This document shows positions 26,533 to 34,816 of a stretch of 64,000 nt of DNA, piece by piece. The stretch lies in assembly GCA_030550175.1 (NCBI GenBank), contig JAUQPW010000011.1, forward strand, positions 1-64,000, written 5' to 3'. Within the stretch, counting starts at the first letter, position 1; each line of letters begins with the position of its first letter. The notes under the pieces are model-generated. The model had not been told where the DNA came from. It worked only from the letters and a program-made list of their open reading frames with translations, and did no database searches. This DNA comes from a bacterium (GTDB taxonomy: Bacteria; Moduliflexota; Moduliflexia; Moduliflexales; JAUQPW01). Position numbers and translations under genes: made by a program.

Positions 26533-26656
26533 ATTCGTCCCTAAAGGACCTTTCTTGAGACGCGGGGACACGGAGACGCGGAAATACGGAGACATTTCCC
26601 CGCGTCTCCCTATCTCCGCGTCTCCGTGTCCCAAAAAAGGGACCTTTAGGAATAAA
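26533..26656. repeat. Large heptamer-period palindrome (GACGCGG/GGAGAC family)
   Basis: About 120 bases form an imperfect palindrome. The outer arms are CCTAAAGGACCTTT and AAAGGGACCTTTAGG; the inner arms are GAGACGCGGGGACACGGAGA with its complement; the centre is GGAGACATTTCCCCG. Copies with the same core lie at 46535-46682 and 50709-50823. It fills the purB-PilB-like gap. Confidence 0.85.
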
Positions 26657-26713
26657 TACTTAAAAACTGCAAAAGTGTCGACTTCGGGTCAATTTTTACT
26701 TAGCCCAGCATTC

Positions 26714-28702
26714 TCAGGTATAGCTACCGAGTCCTGTTACCCGAACTACTTCAGCAAGGGTTGTCACACCTTGTAGGGCCTTTCCCAATCCATCATTCAC
26801 AAGAGTAACGGTCTTGGGTGAATAGAAGATTTTTTTGAGGGTTGCTTCGGAGAGCAGAGAAGATGGAGACTCCTTGGATTCGGCGATCAATCTGGACCTG
26901 ACTTTATCATCTACAACCAATAACTCGAAAATAGCCGTTCGTCCACTAAAACCTGTATGCTGACATTTCTCACAACCATCACTTTTATAAAGGACAAAAT
27001 TCGTGATCCCTAAAAGTTGTTTTATCCGTTCCTGGGTTTGTGGAGAGGGGGTATAGGTACTTTTGCAATGATCGCATAAACGGTTCACCAACCGTTGGGT
27101 AAGGACGGCATTCAAAGAGGTAAGTAAAACGTGAGAATTTTTCAGCAATTCCAGAAAATAAGAAAGGGTTGCCAGGGAGCTATCCAATGTGGATCGAATA
27201 AAAATCTTGGAATAAGAAGAGTTCTCATGAAAGAGTAATTGAGCCGACTGAGGATCGACCACTCTATCTACATATAAAACATCTGGATTTTGGTCCAGGA
27301 CCTCACTGAGGCCTGTTATATAGTTTGCTTCATATTTATTTTCCGGCTCCGTCTGAAAAACCCCTTCCAATTGGTATCGTATGGGACTCTCGTAGGTTAT
27401 AATAACCCTTTTTTCTGAGATAAGCTCCTTCAATGTAGTATAGATGGTGGTTGTTTTTCCGTTGCCCGGAGGGCCGGAGAAGAGAATAATCCCTCGGGGA
27501 GAAGAGAGCACTTCCTGGAAAGACTTAAACATGTTGGGAGAGAATCCCAGACGATCCAGCTTCCAGCTCGAATCAAAACGTTTCTGAATATGAAGGACTA
27601 CCCGTATTAAACCTCCATTGGGAAAGAAGTGAGAAGTAATGGGAATCTCACTTTGCCGGTAAGGAAACTTAAAAAAACCTTTTTGAGGGCATCCCCATGT
27701 CATGGGATCTAGCGAGGAAAGTTCTTTAAGTTCCCGAATTAAGGACCTGAATAAATCCCTGGATAGGGTAGATAAAATCTCCAATTTACCTGAGATTCGG
27801 GCTTTAATTTCAAGACCTCGTTCACCCAATTCCAAGTGGACATACTCTGCTCCCTTTTCGATAGCTTTAGAGATCTCCCGGTTTAAAATCTGATCACTCT
27901 CATCCTTTCCAACTATCAAGGGTTTGTCAACTTTATCTGAAATTGTTTGATTCGAGATACAGGTTTTGAACTCCTCCTCGGGAATAACCGGAGAGATTTC
28001 AGGTGCAGGTTGATCTACCTGAAAAGTTACAACTTCTGGGGGCTTCACCGCAGCATTAGAAGCCTTTTCAGAAGGGATTCCGGGAGCTCTCTCAACCTGA
28101 GGTTCCGATGAGTTTAAAGCATACGTAAAGGGAAGATCCTGGTCCGGCAGGGAAGAATCTTCCCGGGAAAGGCCTTCAGGGGATCGTAACATCAGATAAC
28201 TGTCTCTATCCAGCCGCTTCCCCAGGTATTCATGGGAAGTTTTCTCGAGGGTAGCCTTCTCCTCTTCTTTTTGGGCCCGGTTGAATAAATCCTCGAGAGC
28301 TCTATCAATGGAAGTTTCTGGAGCAACAACTGCAGTAACCCTCAAATTGGTGATAAACTCTACTTCCCGGATAGTTGAATAATCATTAGGTTTGGTCATG
28401 GCTACGATTAGATTTTTATCTTTAATTTGTAATGGAACGATATGCTTTTGGTAACAGTATTCTTTCGGGAGGATACGGGCCATCTCCACTTTAATGCAGT
28501 AATTTCCCAAATCGATGGAAGGCACTTTATAAATATTGGCAAGTATCTGACCGAGGTTCCGAGTACGGAGGTATTTCAATTCGACGAGGATCGACCCAAG
28601 TTTCTTGCCTGTCATTTCCTGGATTTTAAGGGCCTGTCGAAGCTGATCCTCGGTAATTAAACCCTTTTCTAAAAGAATTTCTCCGATTCTAAATTTAGCC
28701 AT
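26714..28702 (-). CDS. GspE/PilB-family ATPase with decayed catalytic boxes
   Basis: The 662-residue protein has an N-terminal MshEN/GspE-N domain (about 1-150, starting FRIGEILLEKGLITEDQLRQ), a variable region, and a C-terminal type II secretion/type IV pilus ATPase. Walker A GPPGNGKTTT (near 410-419) is intact, as are the two zinc-binding pairs, CDHC near 541 and CEKC near 576. However, the Asp box reads ESP rather than EDP, the Walker B region reads VLYVDRVVD instead of the usual GEIRD, and the His-box TLHT is STLD. ATP hydrolysis is therefore doubtful; it may bind nucleotide or act as a regulator. It is the last gene of the CheR-HEAT-CheR-CheB leftward set, 230 bases after cheB, which hints at pilus or secretion control by that chemosensory module. 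Confidence 0.88.
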   Translation of the reverse strand: MAKFRIGEILLEKGLITEDQLRQALKIQEMTGKKLGSILVELKYLRTRNLGQILANIYKVPSIDLGNYCIKVEMARILPKEYCYQKHIVPLQIKDKNLIVAMTKPNDYSTIREVEFITNLRVTAVVAPETSIDRALEDLFNRAQKEEEKATLEKTSHEYLGKRLDRDSYLMLRSPEGLSREDSSLPDQDLPFTYALNSSEPQVERAPGIPSEKASNAAVKPPEVVTFQVDQPAPEISPVIPEEEFKTCISNQTISDKVDKPLIVGKDESDQILNREISKAIEKGAEYVHLELGERGLEIKARISGKLEILSTLSRDLFRSLIRELKELSSLDPMTWGCPQKGFFKFPYRQSEIPITSHFFPNGGLIRVVLHIQKRFDSSWKLDRLGFSPNMFKSFQEVLSSPRGIILFSGPPGNGKTTTIYTTLKELISEKRVIITYESPIRYQLEGVFQTEPENKYEANYITGLSEVLDQNPDVLYVDRVVDPQSAQLLFHENSSYSKIFIRSTLDSSLATLSYFLELLKNSHVLLTSLNAVLTQRLVNRLCDHCKSTYTPSPQTQERIKQLLGITNFVLYKSDGCEKCQHTGFSGRTAIFELLVVDDKVRSRLIAESKESPSSLLSEATLKKIFYSPKTVTLVNDGLGKALQGVTTLAEVVRVTGLGSYT

Positions 28703-28932
28703 AATTTCCTCAAATCCTGGGTTTTTAAAAAAGTATTGGTATGAATTTAGTATAACCTGTTTTTCTTTAAATTACTACCCTGATTTAGATCTTAAAAAAT
28801 CCGGCATATGTCTTATTTTTCTCCCCAAGTCTGGTATTATATTTGGTATAGTAGTAGACGAGGATTTTAACAAAAAGGTTTAAAGGGAAAAAATTCCGAT
28901 TAAAAATATGCAGGCTCTGGAGGGCGAGGAGT

Positions 28933-29988
28933 TTAAACCATTTCCATGATTACTCCTGCGATATCATAGAGAGGGACGACCTTATCTACGATTCCTGTAT
29001 TAATGGCTACTTGAGGCATTCCAAAGACCACGCAGGTACTTTCATCTTCTGCAATGGAAAGCCCTCCGCTCTGTTTGATTTTTTGAAGGCCCTGGATTCC
29101 GTCTCTCCCCATGCCTGTTAAGATAACGCCCAGGCTGCGTTCTCCATAAATATCCGCTACGGAACTAAAGGTAATGTCAATGGAAGGAATATGAATGATA
29201 TCGGAAGGTTCCCGATGAATTCGGGTCGTAACTGCATGTTTCTTTCTTTCCAGGCTCAGGTGAAAACCCCCCGGCGCAACAAGGGCTCTTCCTGGTTTGA
29301 CCAGGTCTCCTTCTTTAGCCTCTTTGACCTCAATCTGGCTGTTGCGATTTAAGCGATCTGCCAGGGACTCCGTAAAACCCGGCGGCATATGTTGAACGAT
29401 GAGGATGCTGGCCGGAAAATCTGCCGGCAATTTGGGGATAATTTGATGAAGGGCGGTTGGTCCCCCCGTTGAGACACCGATACATACGCAATCAATCCGG
29501 AGGGGTTTCTCCTTTCGTGTAACAACTTTAACCTCTTGTTGGGATATGGTGGGTTGTATCACTCGGTCCTGTAAGGCCTTCCCTTTAAGGGAAGCTGCGG
29601 TAATGACTTTATTAATCAATTCAGTTTTTATCTGGAAGAGCTTTTCGGAGGCAAATTCGGTGGGTTTCAAAATAAAGTCTACAGCCCCACGCTCCAGGGC
29701 CATTAAAGTTTCTTTGATAACCTCTGGATTTAAGGAACTAACCACAATGATGGGAGTCGGCATTTCCTTAATGATAACATCTAAGGCTTGAAGCCCGGTC
29801 ATATTCGGCATGACAATATCCAAAGTAACCACATCGGGTTTTAATCTTTGGATTTTTTCCAGGGCTTCTCGTCCATCCCAGGCTGTTCCAATCACCTGAA
29901 TCCTGGGATCCTGTTCCAGGATTTTGGTGAGGGTTCTTCGGGCAAACGCCGAGTCATCTACAACAAGAACTTTTACTTTGGCATTCAT
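28933..29988 (-). CDS. cheB: CheB-type receiver-methylesterase
   Basis: From the ATG at 29988 (preceded by GGGAG) the product is 351 residues: receiver domain with phospho-acceptor Asp57 in LDIVMP and the acidic pair DD near 11-12, a linker, then the methylesterase domain with Ser in GVSTGGP (near 170), His in QHMP (near 196) and Asp in GMGRDG (near 292) as the triad. CheB removes methyl groups, and deamidates glutamines, on chemoreceptors when phosphorylated by CheA. No CheA, CheW or receptor is in the window, so its partners are elsewhere or the module is an alternative-function one. It follows cheR with a 50-base gap. Confidence 0.94.
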   Translation of the reverse strand: MNAKVKVLVVDDSAFARRTLTKILEQDPRIQVIGTAWDGREALEKIQRLKPDVVTLDIVMPNMTGLQALDVIIKEMPTPIIVVSSLNPEVIKETLMALERGAVDFILKPTEFASEKLFQIKTELINKVITAASLKGKALQDRVIQPTISQQEVKVVTRKEKPLRIDCVCIGVSTGGPTALHQIIPKLPADFPASILIVQHMPPGFTESLADRLNRNSQIEVKEAKEGDLVKPGRALVAPGGFHLSLERKKHAVTTRIHREPSDIIHIPSIDITFSSVADIYGERSLGVILTGMGRDGIQGLQKIKQSGGLSIAEDESTCVVFGMPQVAINTGIVDKVVPLYDIAGVIMEMV

Positions 29989-30039
29989 TCCAACTCCCAT
30001 CTTTCAAGGATTTAAAACCTTAGAAAGGTTACCGTTTTC

Positions 30040-30876
30040 TTAACCAACCTTTTCATATCCCAGGGCATTTTTAAAATGCTTTAATTTGAAAAGATCCGTA
30101 AAGTCCATCAGGGACTCCGAATGCCCCAAGAATAAATATCCGTCTTTTTTTAAAGATTTATGAAATTGCGTGATAACCTCCTGTTTAGATTCTTTATTGA
30201 AGTATATGATTACGTTACGACAAAAGATCGCATCAAAAAGGGGGAGAAATGTCAATTTATTTCTATCCAGTAAGTTCATGCAGGAGAAATTCAGAAGGGA
30301 TTTTACTTCGCTTTTTATCACATACTTATCTCCCTTGGGGGTGAAGTACTTTTCCCTATAAAAGACCGGCATGGTTCGAAAGGACGATTTCATATATTCC
30401 CCAATTTTTGCCCTTTGAATGGCCTCCTGGCTGATATCATTTGCAAAAATTTCCAGGTTAAAACCCCGCTGGTGGAGTTCCTGTTCCAGAATAAGTATGG
30501 CGATGGAATAGGGCTCCTCTCCTGAAGAACATCCTGCACACCAGATTCGGATTGGACTCGGATCCGATTTTTTATTGAAAATCTCCGGGATGACCTCTTC
30601 AACCAAAGCCTTCAATTGACCTTCTTCCCGAAAGAAATAGGTTTCCCGGATCGTTACAAGATTCATAACGATTTTAAGTTCTTGATCGCTATCTTTATTA
30701 TATTTCAAGTAATAGTAGTAATCATAGAAGGAACTTAAGTTATGAAAATCCAGGCGCTTTTCCAGCCGTTTAAGCAGGATCTTTTGGTAATCATCGGAGA
30801 AGTACATGCCGGAATGCTGGTAAATCACTTCCCGAATGAGCTTAAAGGCCTCTTGATTGTGATCTTCCATGGTCAT
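30040..30876 (-). CDS. cheR: CheR-family protein-glutamate methyltransferase (1)
   Basis: The 278-residue SAM-dependent methyltransferase has the CheR N-terminal helical domain and GCSSGEEPYSIAI (around 113-125), the SAM-binding motif I, then FCRNVIIYF. It adds methyl groups to glutamates of receptors, opposing CheB. Length is standard and there is no C-terminal TPR. It overlaps the end of the HEAT-repeat gene by 35 bases, which suggests translational coupling. A second CheR of similar length is two genes upstream, so the two may serve different receptors or one may act on a non-receptor target. Confidence 0.93.
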   Translation of the reverse strand: MTMEDHNQEAFKLIREVIYQHSGMYFSDDYQKILLKRLEKRLDFHNLSSFYDYYYYLKYNKDSDQELKIVMNLVTIRETYFFREEGQLKALVEEVIPEIFNKKSDPSPIRIWCAGCSSGEEPYSIAILILEQELHQRGFNLEIFANDISQEAIQRAKIGEYMKSSFRTMPVFYREKYFTPKGDKYVIKSEVKSLLNFSCMNLLDRNKLTFLPLFDAIFCRNVIIYFNKESKQEVITQFHKSLKKDGYLFLGHSESLMDFTDLFKLKHFKNALGYEKVG

Positions 30877-33175
30877 CCCTGTTCAAAATACTCTTTACGA
30901 GACGGTACACCCGAGAATTGGGATGGGATCGTCCTTTTTCTTCCATAAGAAGTGTAAGGACCTCGGACCGATTATGTTTATCTATCAAAATAAGAAGAGC
31001 CTCGTAGGCTTCTTCACATAGGGACTCATCTACCAGGAGAGGGATAAGCGTTTCTAGAGCTTTTTCAGAGCCTATTTCTCCCAGGGCCTGAATGGCTGCT
31101 TTTCGAAGACCGGTCTCCGGGTGATTCAGAAAACGGAGGAAGAGATCTTCACAGTCCTTAACCTCCAATTTTCCAAGGGATTTCACGGCGGCTTCCTGGA
31201 CACTCCAGTGGGAATCTTCCAAGGCCTTAATCAGGAAACCTTTAACACGTTCACGATGGTCTTTGGCATTCCCCAGGGCATAAACGGCTGCCCGGCGTAC
31301 TACAAAGTCGTAGTCCGTAAGCATTTCCCTCAGAAGCGTAATACTTTTTTCCAAATTCAGGAACTGACCCAGCACTTCACAAATCGCTACCCGGAGGGTA
31401 CCATCCTCCCGTCGTTTACAATAGGGAAGGATACCGGCTAAGGTGTCGATTATTCGGAGATTTTTAAACTTTCCCAGGGTATTAATGACCGCCCGTTTAA
31501 CCCGGAAATCTTCATCCTGGATGGCCTGGATCAGGGCCTCGAAGGCTTTAGACTCCGGAATAGACCCCAGGGCCAAAGCGGCCTGCTCACGAACTTTTGG
31601 ATCCTCATCGGATAAAGCCAGGATGACAGAATCCAGTAAGCTGGGATCTCGCCTGGCTAACCCACCGAGTTGAGTAACGGCTGCAGCCCGTACTCTTCCA
31701 TCCAGGTCTTTGGTAGCAAGATGTAACAGGTTTAAAGCGGTAGCTCCTTTCAACTGTCCCATGAGTTTGATGGCTTCTGCCCGTAAAAACGCATCCTGGG
31801 ACTGCAAGGCTTCTTCAATCAAAACAAGGAGCTCCCGGAAAAGGGGGAGCGTGGAGATGGTCTGAAGCCTTAGAAATTTAATAAATCTTTCTGAAGCAAG
31901 TCCTCTCAGAATCTCCGCCTGGATTTCTTCTTCCCCCTCTTTTTTAAAAAAATCTATAAAAATCTGGAGGACTTTTAACACATTTTTCAGCCCCTCTGAG
32001 TATCCTTCAGAAACGATTCCTTCAACGGACTCAAAATTCCCTCCAAGCCTATCCCCGGAGTCCATGGAGATGGGCTCCTTTTCTTCCAGATCCAACAAGA
32101 GATTCCAGCCCAATCGATTCAGGCACTCCAGGATACGAAGCTTCTGATCATATTCGTTAAATTCATAATGCTCCTCCAGACCGGAGAGGATTCGAGTTCC
32201 TTGATTAAGTAAAGCCTCCATGGCCGAATCGGATAACCTTTCCTGATTTAGAAGTTTCAGCAGAGTCTTCGTAGCTTCAGGTGCCTCTGACCACCCCAGC
32301 AAGAAAACGGCAGCTTCGGCTATTTCAGGATTTTCATCCTCTGCAGCTCTCAAGAGGTAATTTAAAGCTCCCGAGGTAAAAGCCTGATTAAATTGCCGCC
32401 GAAGCGAGGTGTCCTTCTTCATCATTCGATTGATTCGATCTGTTTTAAATAAAATCTTTTTTAAAGCCAGGAGAGCGGCTTTTTGAACATCCGGATCAGG
32501 ATCTTCCAGGTTTTGGATAACAAGGGGTATGCTGGTCTCTTCTCCAATGGCTCCCAGAGCTTCTATAACGGTTTGTTTGAAGAGAAAATCTTGAGCCAGG
32601 GGGAGTAGATACGGAATTGCCCGTGGATCTCCGAGTTCGCCCAGAGTGGATATGGCCGGAAGCTTTAGCCAGATATCCTCTCCTTGCACAACCTGTATCA
32701 GAGGGTCTACGGCCCGTGGATCTTTTATTTTAGCTAAAGCATCGATGGCAGCGTGACAGACATTTTTTTCAGGATCTGTTAAAGCTTTGATCAGACAAGG
32801 ATAAGCCACAGGATCTCTTATGGCACCCAAGGTGTTTACTGCAAAGATCCTTAAATCCTTATCAGGATCTGATAAAACCTCACATAAAGGGCCTATCGCT
32901 TCTTTTCCGATATTCACCAGACACTCCATGGCGGCATTTCGTACCCCGGCATGATCTTCGCGAAGGGCCTTCATGAGAAGGGGAATAAGCCGATTTTTAT
33001 CTGCTTTCTCTAAGGCTTTAATGGCAGCTTTCCGAACCCGCCAACTGGGGTCTGCTAAGGTCAACATAAGAGGTTCGAGAATCCAGTTAACCTCTCTATC
33101 GGCCAATCGAACCAGGGCCGCACATCGAATATCCTCATCCGGGGAATCTAAGAGTTCGAGATCATCCTCATACAT
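30842..33175 (-). CDS. HEAT-repeat scaffold protein
   Basis: The 777-residue protein is made almost wholly of HEAT/PBS-lyase-like repeats of about 31 residues: helix pairs such as PLCEVLSDPDKDLRIFAVN, PYLLPLAQDFLFKQTVIEAL, and GALNYLLRAAEDENPEIAEA. A less regular, acidic stretch near 340-430 splits the two blocks. No signal peptide or membrane span is visible. HEAT solenoids are protein-docking scaffolds. It is sandwiched between two cheR genes, with nine bases before and 35 bases overlapping after, so it is very likely a partner of the methylation enzymes or of their receptors; the exact role is unknown. Confidence 0.9.
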   Translation of the reverse strand: MYEDDLELLDSPDEDIRCAALVRLADREVNWILEPLMLTLADPSWRVRKAAIKALEKADKNRLIPLLMKALREDHAGVRNAAMECLVNIGKEAIGPLCEVLSDPDKDLRIFAVNTLGAIRDPVAYPCLIKALTDPEKNVCHAAIDALAKIKDPRAVDPLIQVVQGEDIWLKLPAISTLGELGDPRAIPYLLPLAQDFLFKQTVIEALGAIGEETSIPLVIQNLEDPDPDVQKAALLALKKILFKTDRINRMMKKDTSLRRQFNQAFTSGALNYLLRAAEDENPEIAEAAVFLLGWSEAPEATKTLLKLLNQERLSDSAMEALLNQGTRILSGLEEHYEFNEYDQKLRILECLNRLGWNLLLDLEEKEPISMDSGDRLGGNFESVEGIVSEGYSEGLKNVLKVLQIFIDFFKKEGEEEIQAEILRGLASERFIKFLRLQTISTLPLFRELLVLIEEALQSQDAFLRAEAIKLMGQLKGATALNLLHLATKDLDGRVRAAAVTQLGGLARRDPSLLDSVILALSDEDPKVREQAALALGSIPESKAFEALIQAIQDEDFRVKRAVINTLGKFKNLRIIDTLAGILPYCKRREDGTLRVAICEVLGQFLNLEKSITLLREMLTDYDFVVRRAAVYALGNAKDHRERVKGFLIKALEDSHWSVQEAAVKSLGKLEVKDCEDLFLRFLNHPETGLRKAAIQALGEIGSEKALETLIPLLVDESLCEEAYEALLILIDKHNRSEVLTLLMEEKGRSHPNSRVYRLVKSILNRDDHGRSQSRGL

Positions 33176-33184
33176 AGGGCTCTC

Positions 33185-34066
33185 CTACTTTTTTCTGTAA
33201 ATCATAGCATCTTCTATTTCGATAAATTCAAACTGTCTTGCAATTTGGGGGAAGGTATGGAGAGGCTCGGCATCTCCTAAAAACAGGTAACCTCCCGGAA
33301 GAAGTAGATTTGTAACCCTCTCCATCAGAAGGTCTTGGGCTTTTCGATCAAAGTAGATCAAGACATTCCGGCAGAAAATGAGATCATAACTTGCGGAGTG
33401 AAATTTATCCAGATCTTTGAGATTAAGGTATTGAAATCTTATCCATTGTCGGACTTCATCGGCTATCTGATACTCTTTCCCTCCCAAATCTTTAAAATAT
33501 TTGTCAACATATCTGGATTCTACCTTTTTTACTTTATCCTTAGAATAAATACCCCTTTGGGCCTTAGCTAAAGCCGAGTTACTGATATCTGTGGCAAGGA
33601 TCTCGATATTCCACAAGGCAGGATCTCCAAGGACTTCTAAAAGGGACATGGCGATAGAATAGGGTTCTTCCCCTGTAGAGCAGGCCACCGACCATATCCG
33701 AATTTGGGATTTTTGAGGTAGAGGCAGGGACCAGCTTTCTTGGGACCTTTGAGTGAGTAATTTGGGAAATATACTTCGTTCGAGTTCCAAAAAATGCCCC
33801 CGGATTCGGAAAAAGGAAGTTTCGGGAATGACCAGGGTTTCTATCAAAGCCGAAAGTTCTTTAGAAGAAGCCTTCTCCTCTTTTAGAAGCTGATAATACG
33901 CTTCATAAGAAAAAAGGTCCAGCACCTCCATACGCTGCCATAATTTGCTTTCTAAAAAAGCCTTTTTCTTTTCCGTGAAAAAAAGCGAAGTATGCTGATA
34001 GATCAGATCGCGAAATTTCTCAAATTCCTTAAGACTCAACGGCGTCATAGGATAAGACTGTAGCAT
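33185..34066 (-). CDS. CheR-family protein-glutamate methyltransferase (2)
   Basis: The 293-residue second CheR has an N-terminal helical domain and ACSTGEEPYSIAM (near 128-140) for SAM, then FCRNVLIYF. It is first in the leftward group CheR - HEAT - CheR - CheB - PilB-like ATPase. Its ribosome site is weak, and the start lies divergent to hsp20 with a 200-base gap. Function as for the other copy: glutamate methylation of a chemoreceptor or similar target. The two CheR sequences differ clearly along their length, so they are not a recent duplication. Confidence 0.93.
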   Translation of the reverse strand: MLQSYPMTPLSLKEFEKFRDLIYQHTSLFFTEKKKAFLESKLWQRMEVLDLFSYEAYYQLLKEEKASSKELSALIETLVIPETSFFRIRGHFLELERSIFPKLLTQRSQESWSLPLPQKSQIRIWSVACSTGEEPYSIAMSLLEVLGDPALWNIEILATDISNSALAKAQRGIYSKDKVKKVESRYVDKYFKDLGGKEYQIADEVRQWIRFQYLNLKDLDKFHSASYDLIFCRNVLIYFDRKAQDLLMERVTNLLLPGGYLFLGDAEPLHTFPQIARQFEFIEIEDAMIYRKK

Positions 34067-34269
34067 AGGAGTTTAAAATCTGTCAATGGAAAAGCAGAGG
34101 ATTTCTCAAGTTTGGGGACTCAGAAGGCTCTTCCGGAACCCAGAATAACTATTGACAGAACCGGATTTTAGTTTCATCGTGTAGGTATGACCTTCTTAAT
34201 TAAAATCAAATGATAAACCCCACAGGCATTCCTGGATTAGAGACAGAGAATGCAACAGGAGATCAAGTT

Positions 34270-34716
34270 ATGGATATCATAGACCTGGATAACCTCAAGT
34301 ATTTTGAGGATCTTCAGAGTCAAATGGAGAAGATGATCAAGGATATCCGCGCAATGGGTTCCATAAATGTTTCATGTGACAGAGTCTGGAAACCCTTGGT
34401 AGATATCTATGAAACGGTTGATAACATCGTGGTACTTGTAGATATAGCCGGTATAAAGAAGGAAGATATCCAGATCGTGTTTAATAAGGATCTGTTGATT
34501 ATATCAGGTAAGCGGATTAATCCAACCCAACTCGTTCCCCGACAGAAAATGCATCAGGTAGAGATTGACTTTGGTTATTTTGAGCGGGTTATTAAACTAA
34601 CGATTCCTATCCAGGATGATAAAATTGTTGCTTCTTATAAAGATGGTTTCCTTTGGATCCATTTACCTAAACAGAATGTACCGGTAAGTCGGAAAGTAGA
34701 AATTTTAACGGAATAA
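34270..34716 (+). CDS. hsp20: Small heat-shock protein Hsp20
   Basis: From the ATG at 34270 the product is 148 residues with an alpha-crystallin domain (about 45-140): VDIYETVDNIVVLVDIAG, then the hallmark DLLIISGKR and PIQDDKIVASYKDGFLWI. It holds unfolding proteins until other chaperones refold them, as large oligomers in the cytoplasm. The start is chosen because CAGGAG lies eight bases before it; a start 20 codons earlier (34210) lacks any ribosome site. The gene is followed after about 100 bases, including a repeat, by lon, so chaperone and protease are probably co-induced. Confidence 0.93.
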   Translation: MDIIDLDNLKYFEDLQSQMEKMIKDIRAMGSINVSCDRVWKPLVDIYETVDNIVVLVDIAGIKKEDIQIVFNKDLLIISGKRINPTQLVPRQKMHQVEIDFGYFERVIKLTIPIQDDKIVASYKDGFLWIHLPKQNVPVSRKVEILTE

Positions 34717-34735
34717 AAAGCCATAAATTCTATAG

Positions 34736-34786
34736 CCAGGAGTCAGGGGTCAGAAGAAAGGAACTTCTAACTTCTGATTTCTAACT
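34736..34786. repeat. Heptamer-period inverted repeat (GTCAGAA/CTTCTAA)
   Basis: AGGAGTCAGGGGTCAGAAG is followed by its imperfect complement CTTCTAACTTCTGATTTCTA. Units recur every 7 bases. It lies between hsp20 and lon and could form a hairpin in the shared transcript. Confidence 0.75.
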
Positions 34787-34816
34787 TTTTCAAATTAAAG
34801 CGTACGAGGAATCAGG

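Noticed and set aside
34152..34188. TTGACA upstream of hsp20 as a promoter
   Set aside because: The -35 is perfect, but no -10 hexamer lies at a normal distance, so it is not called.
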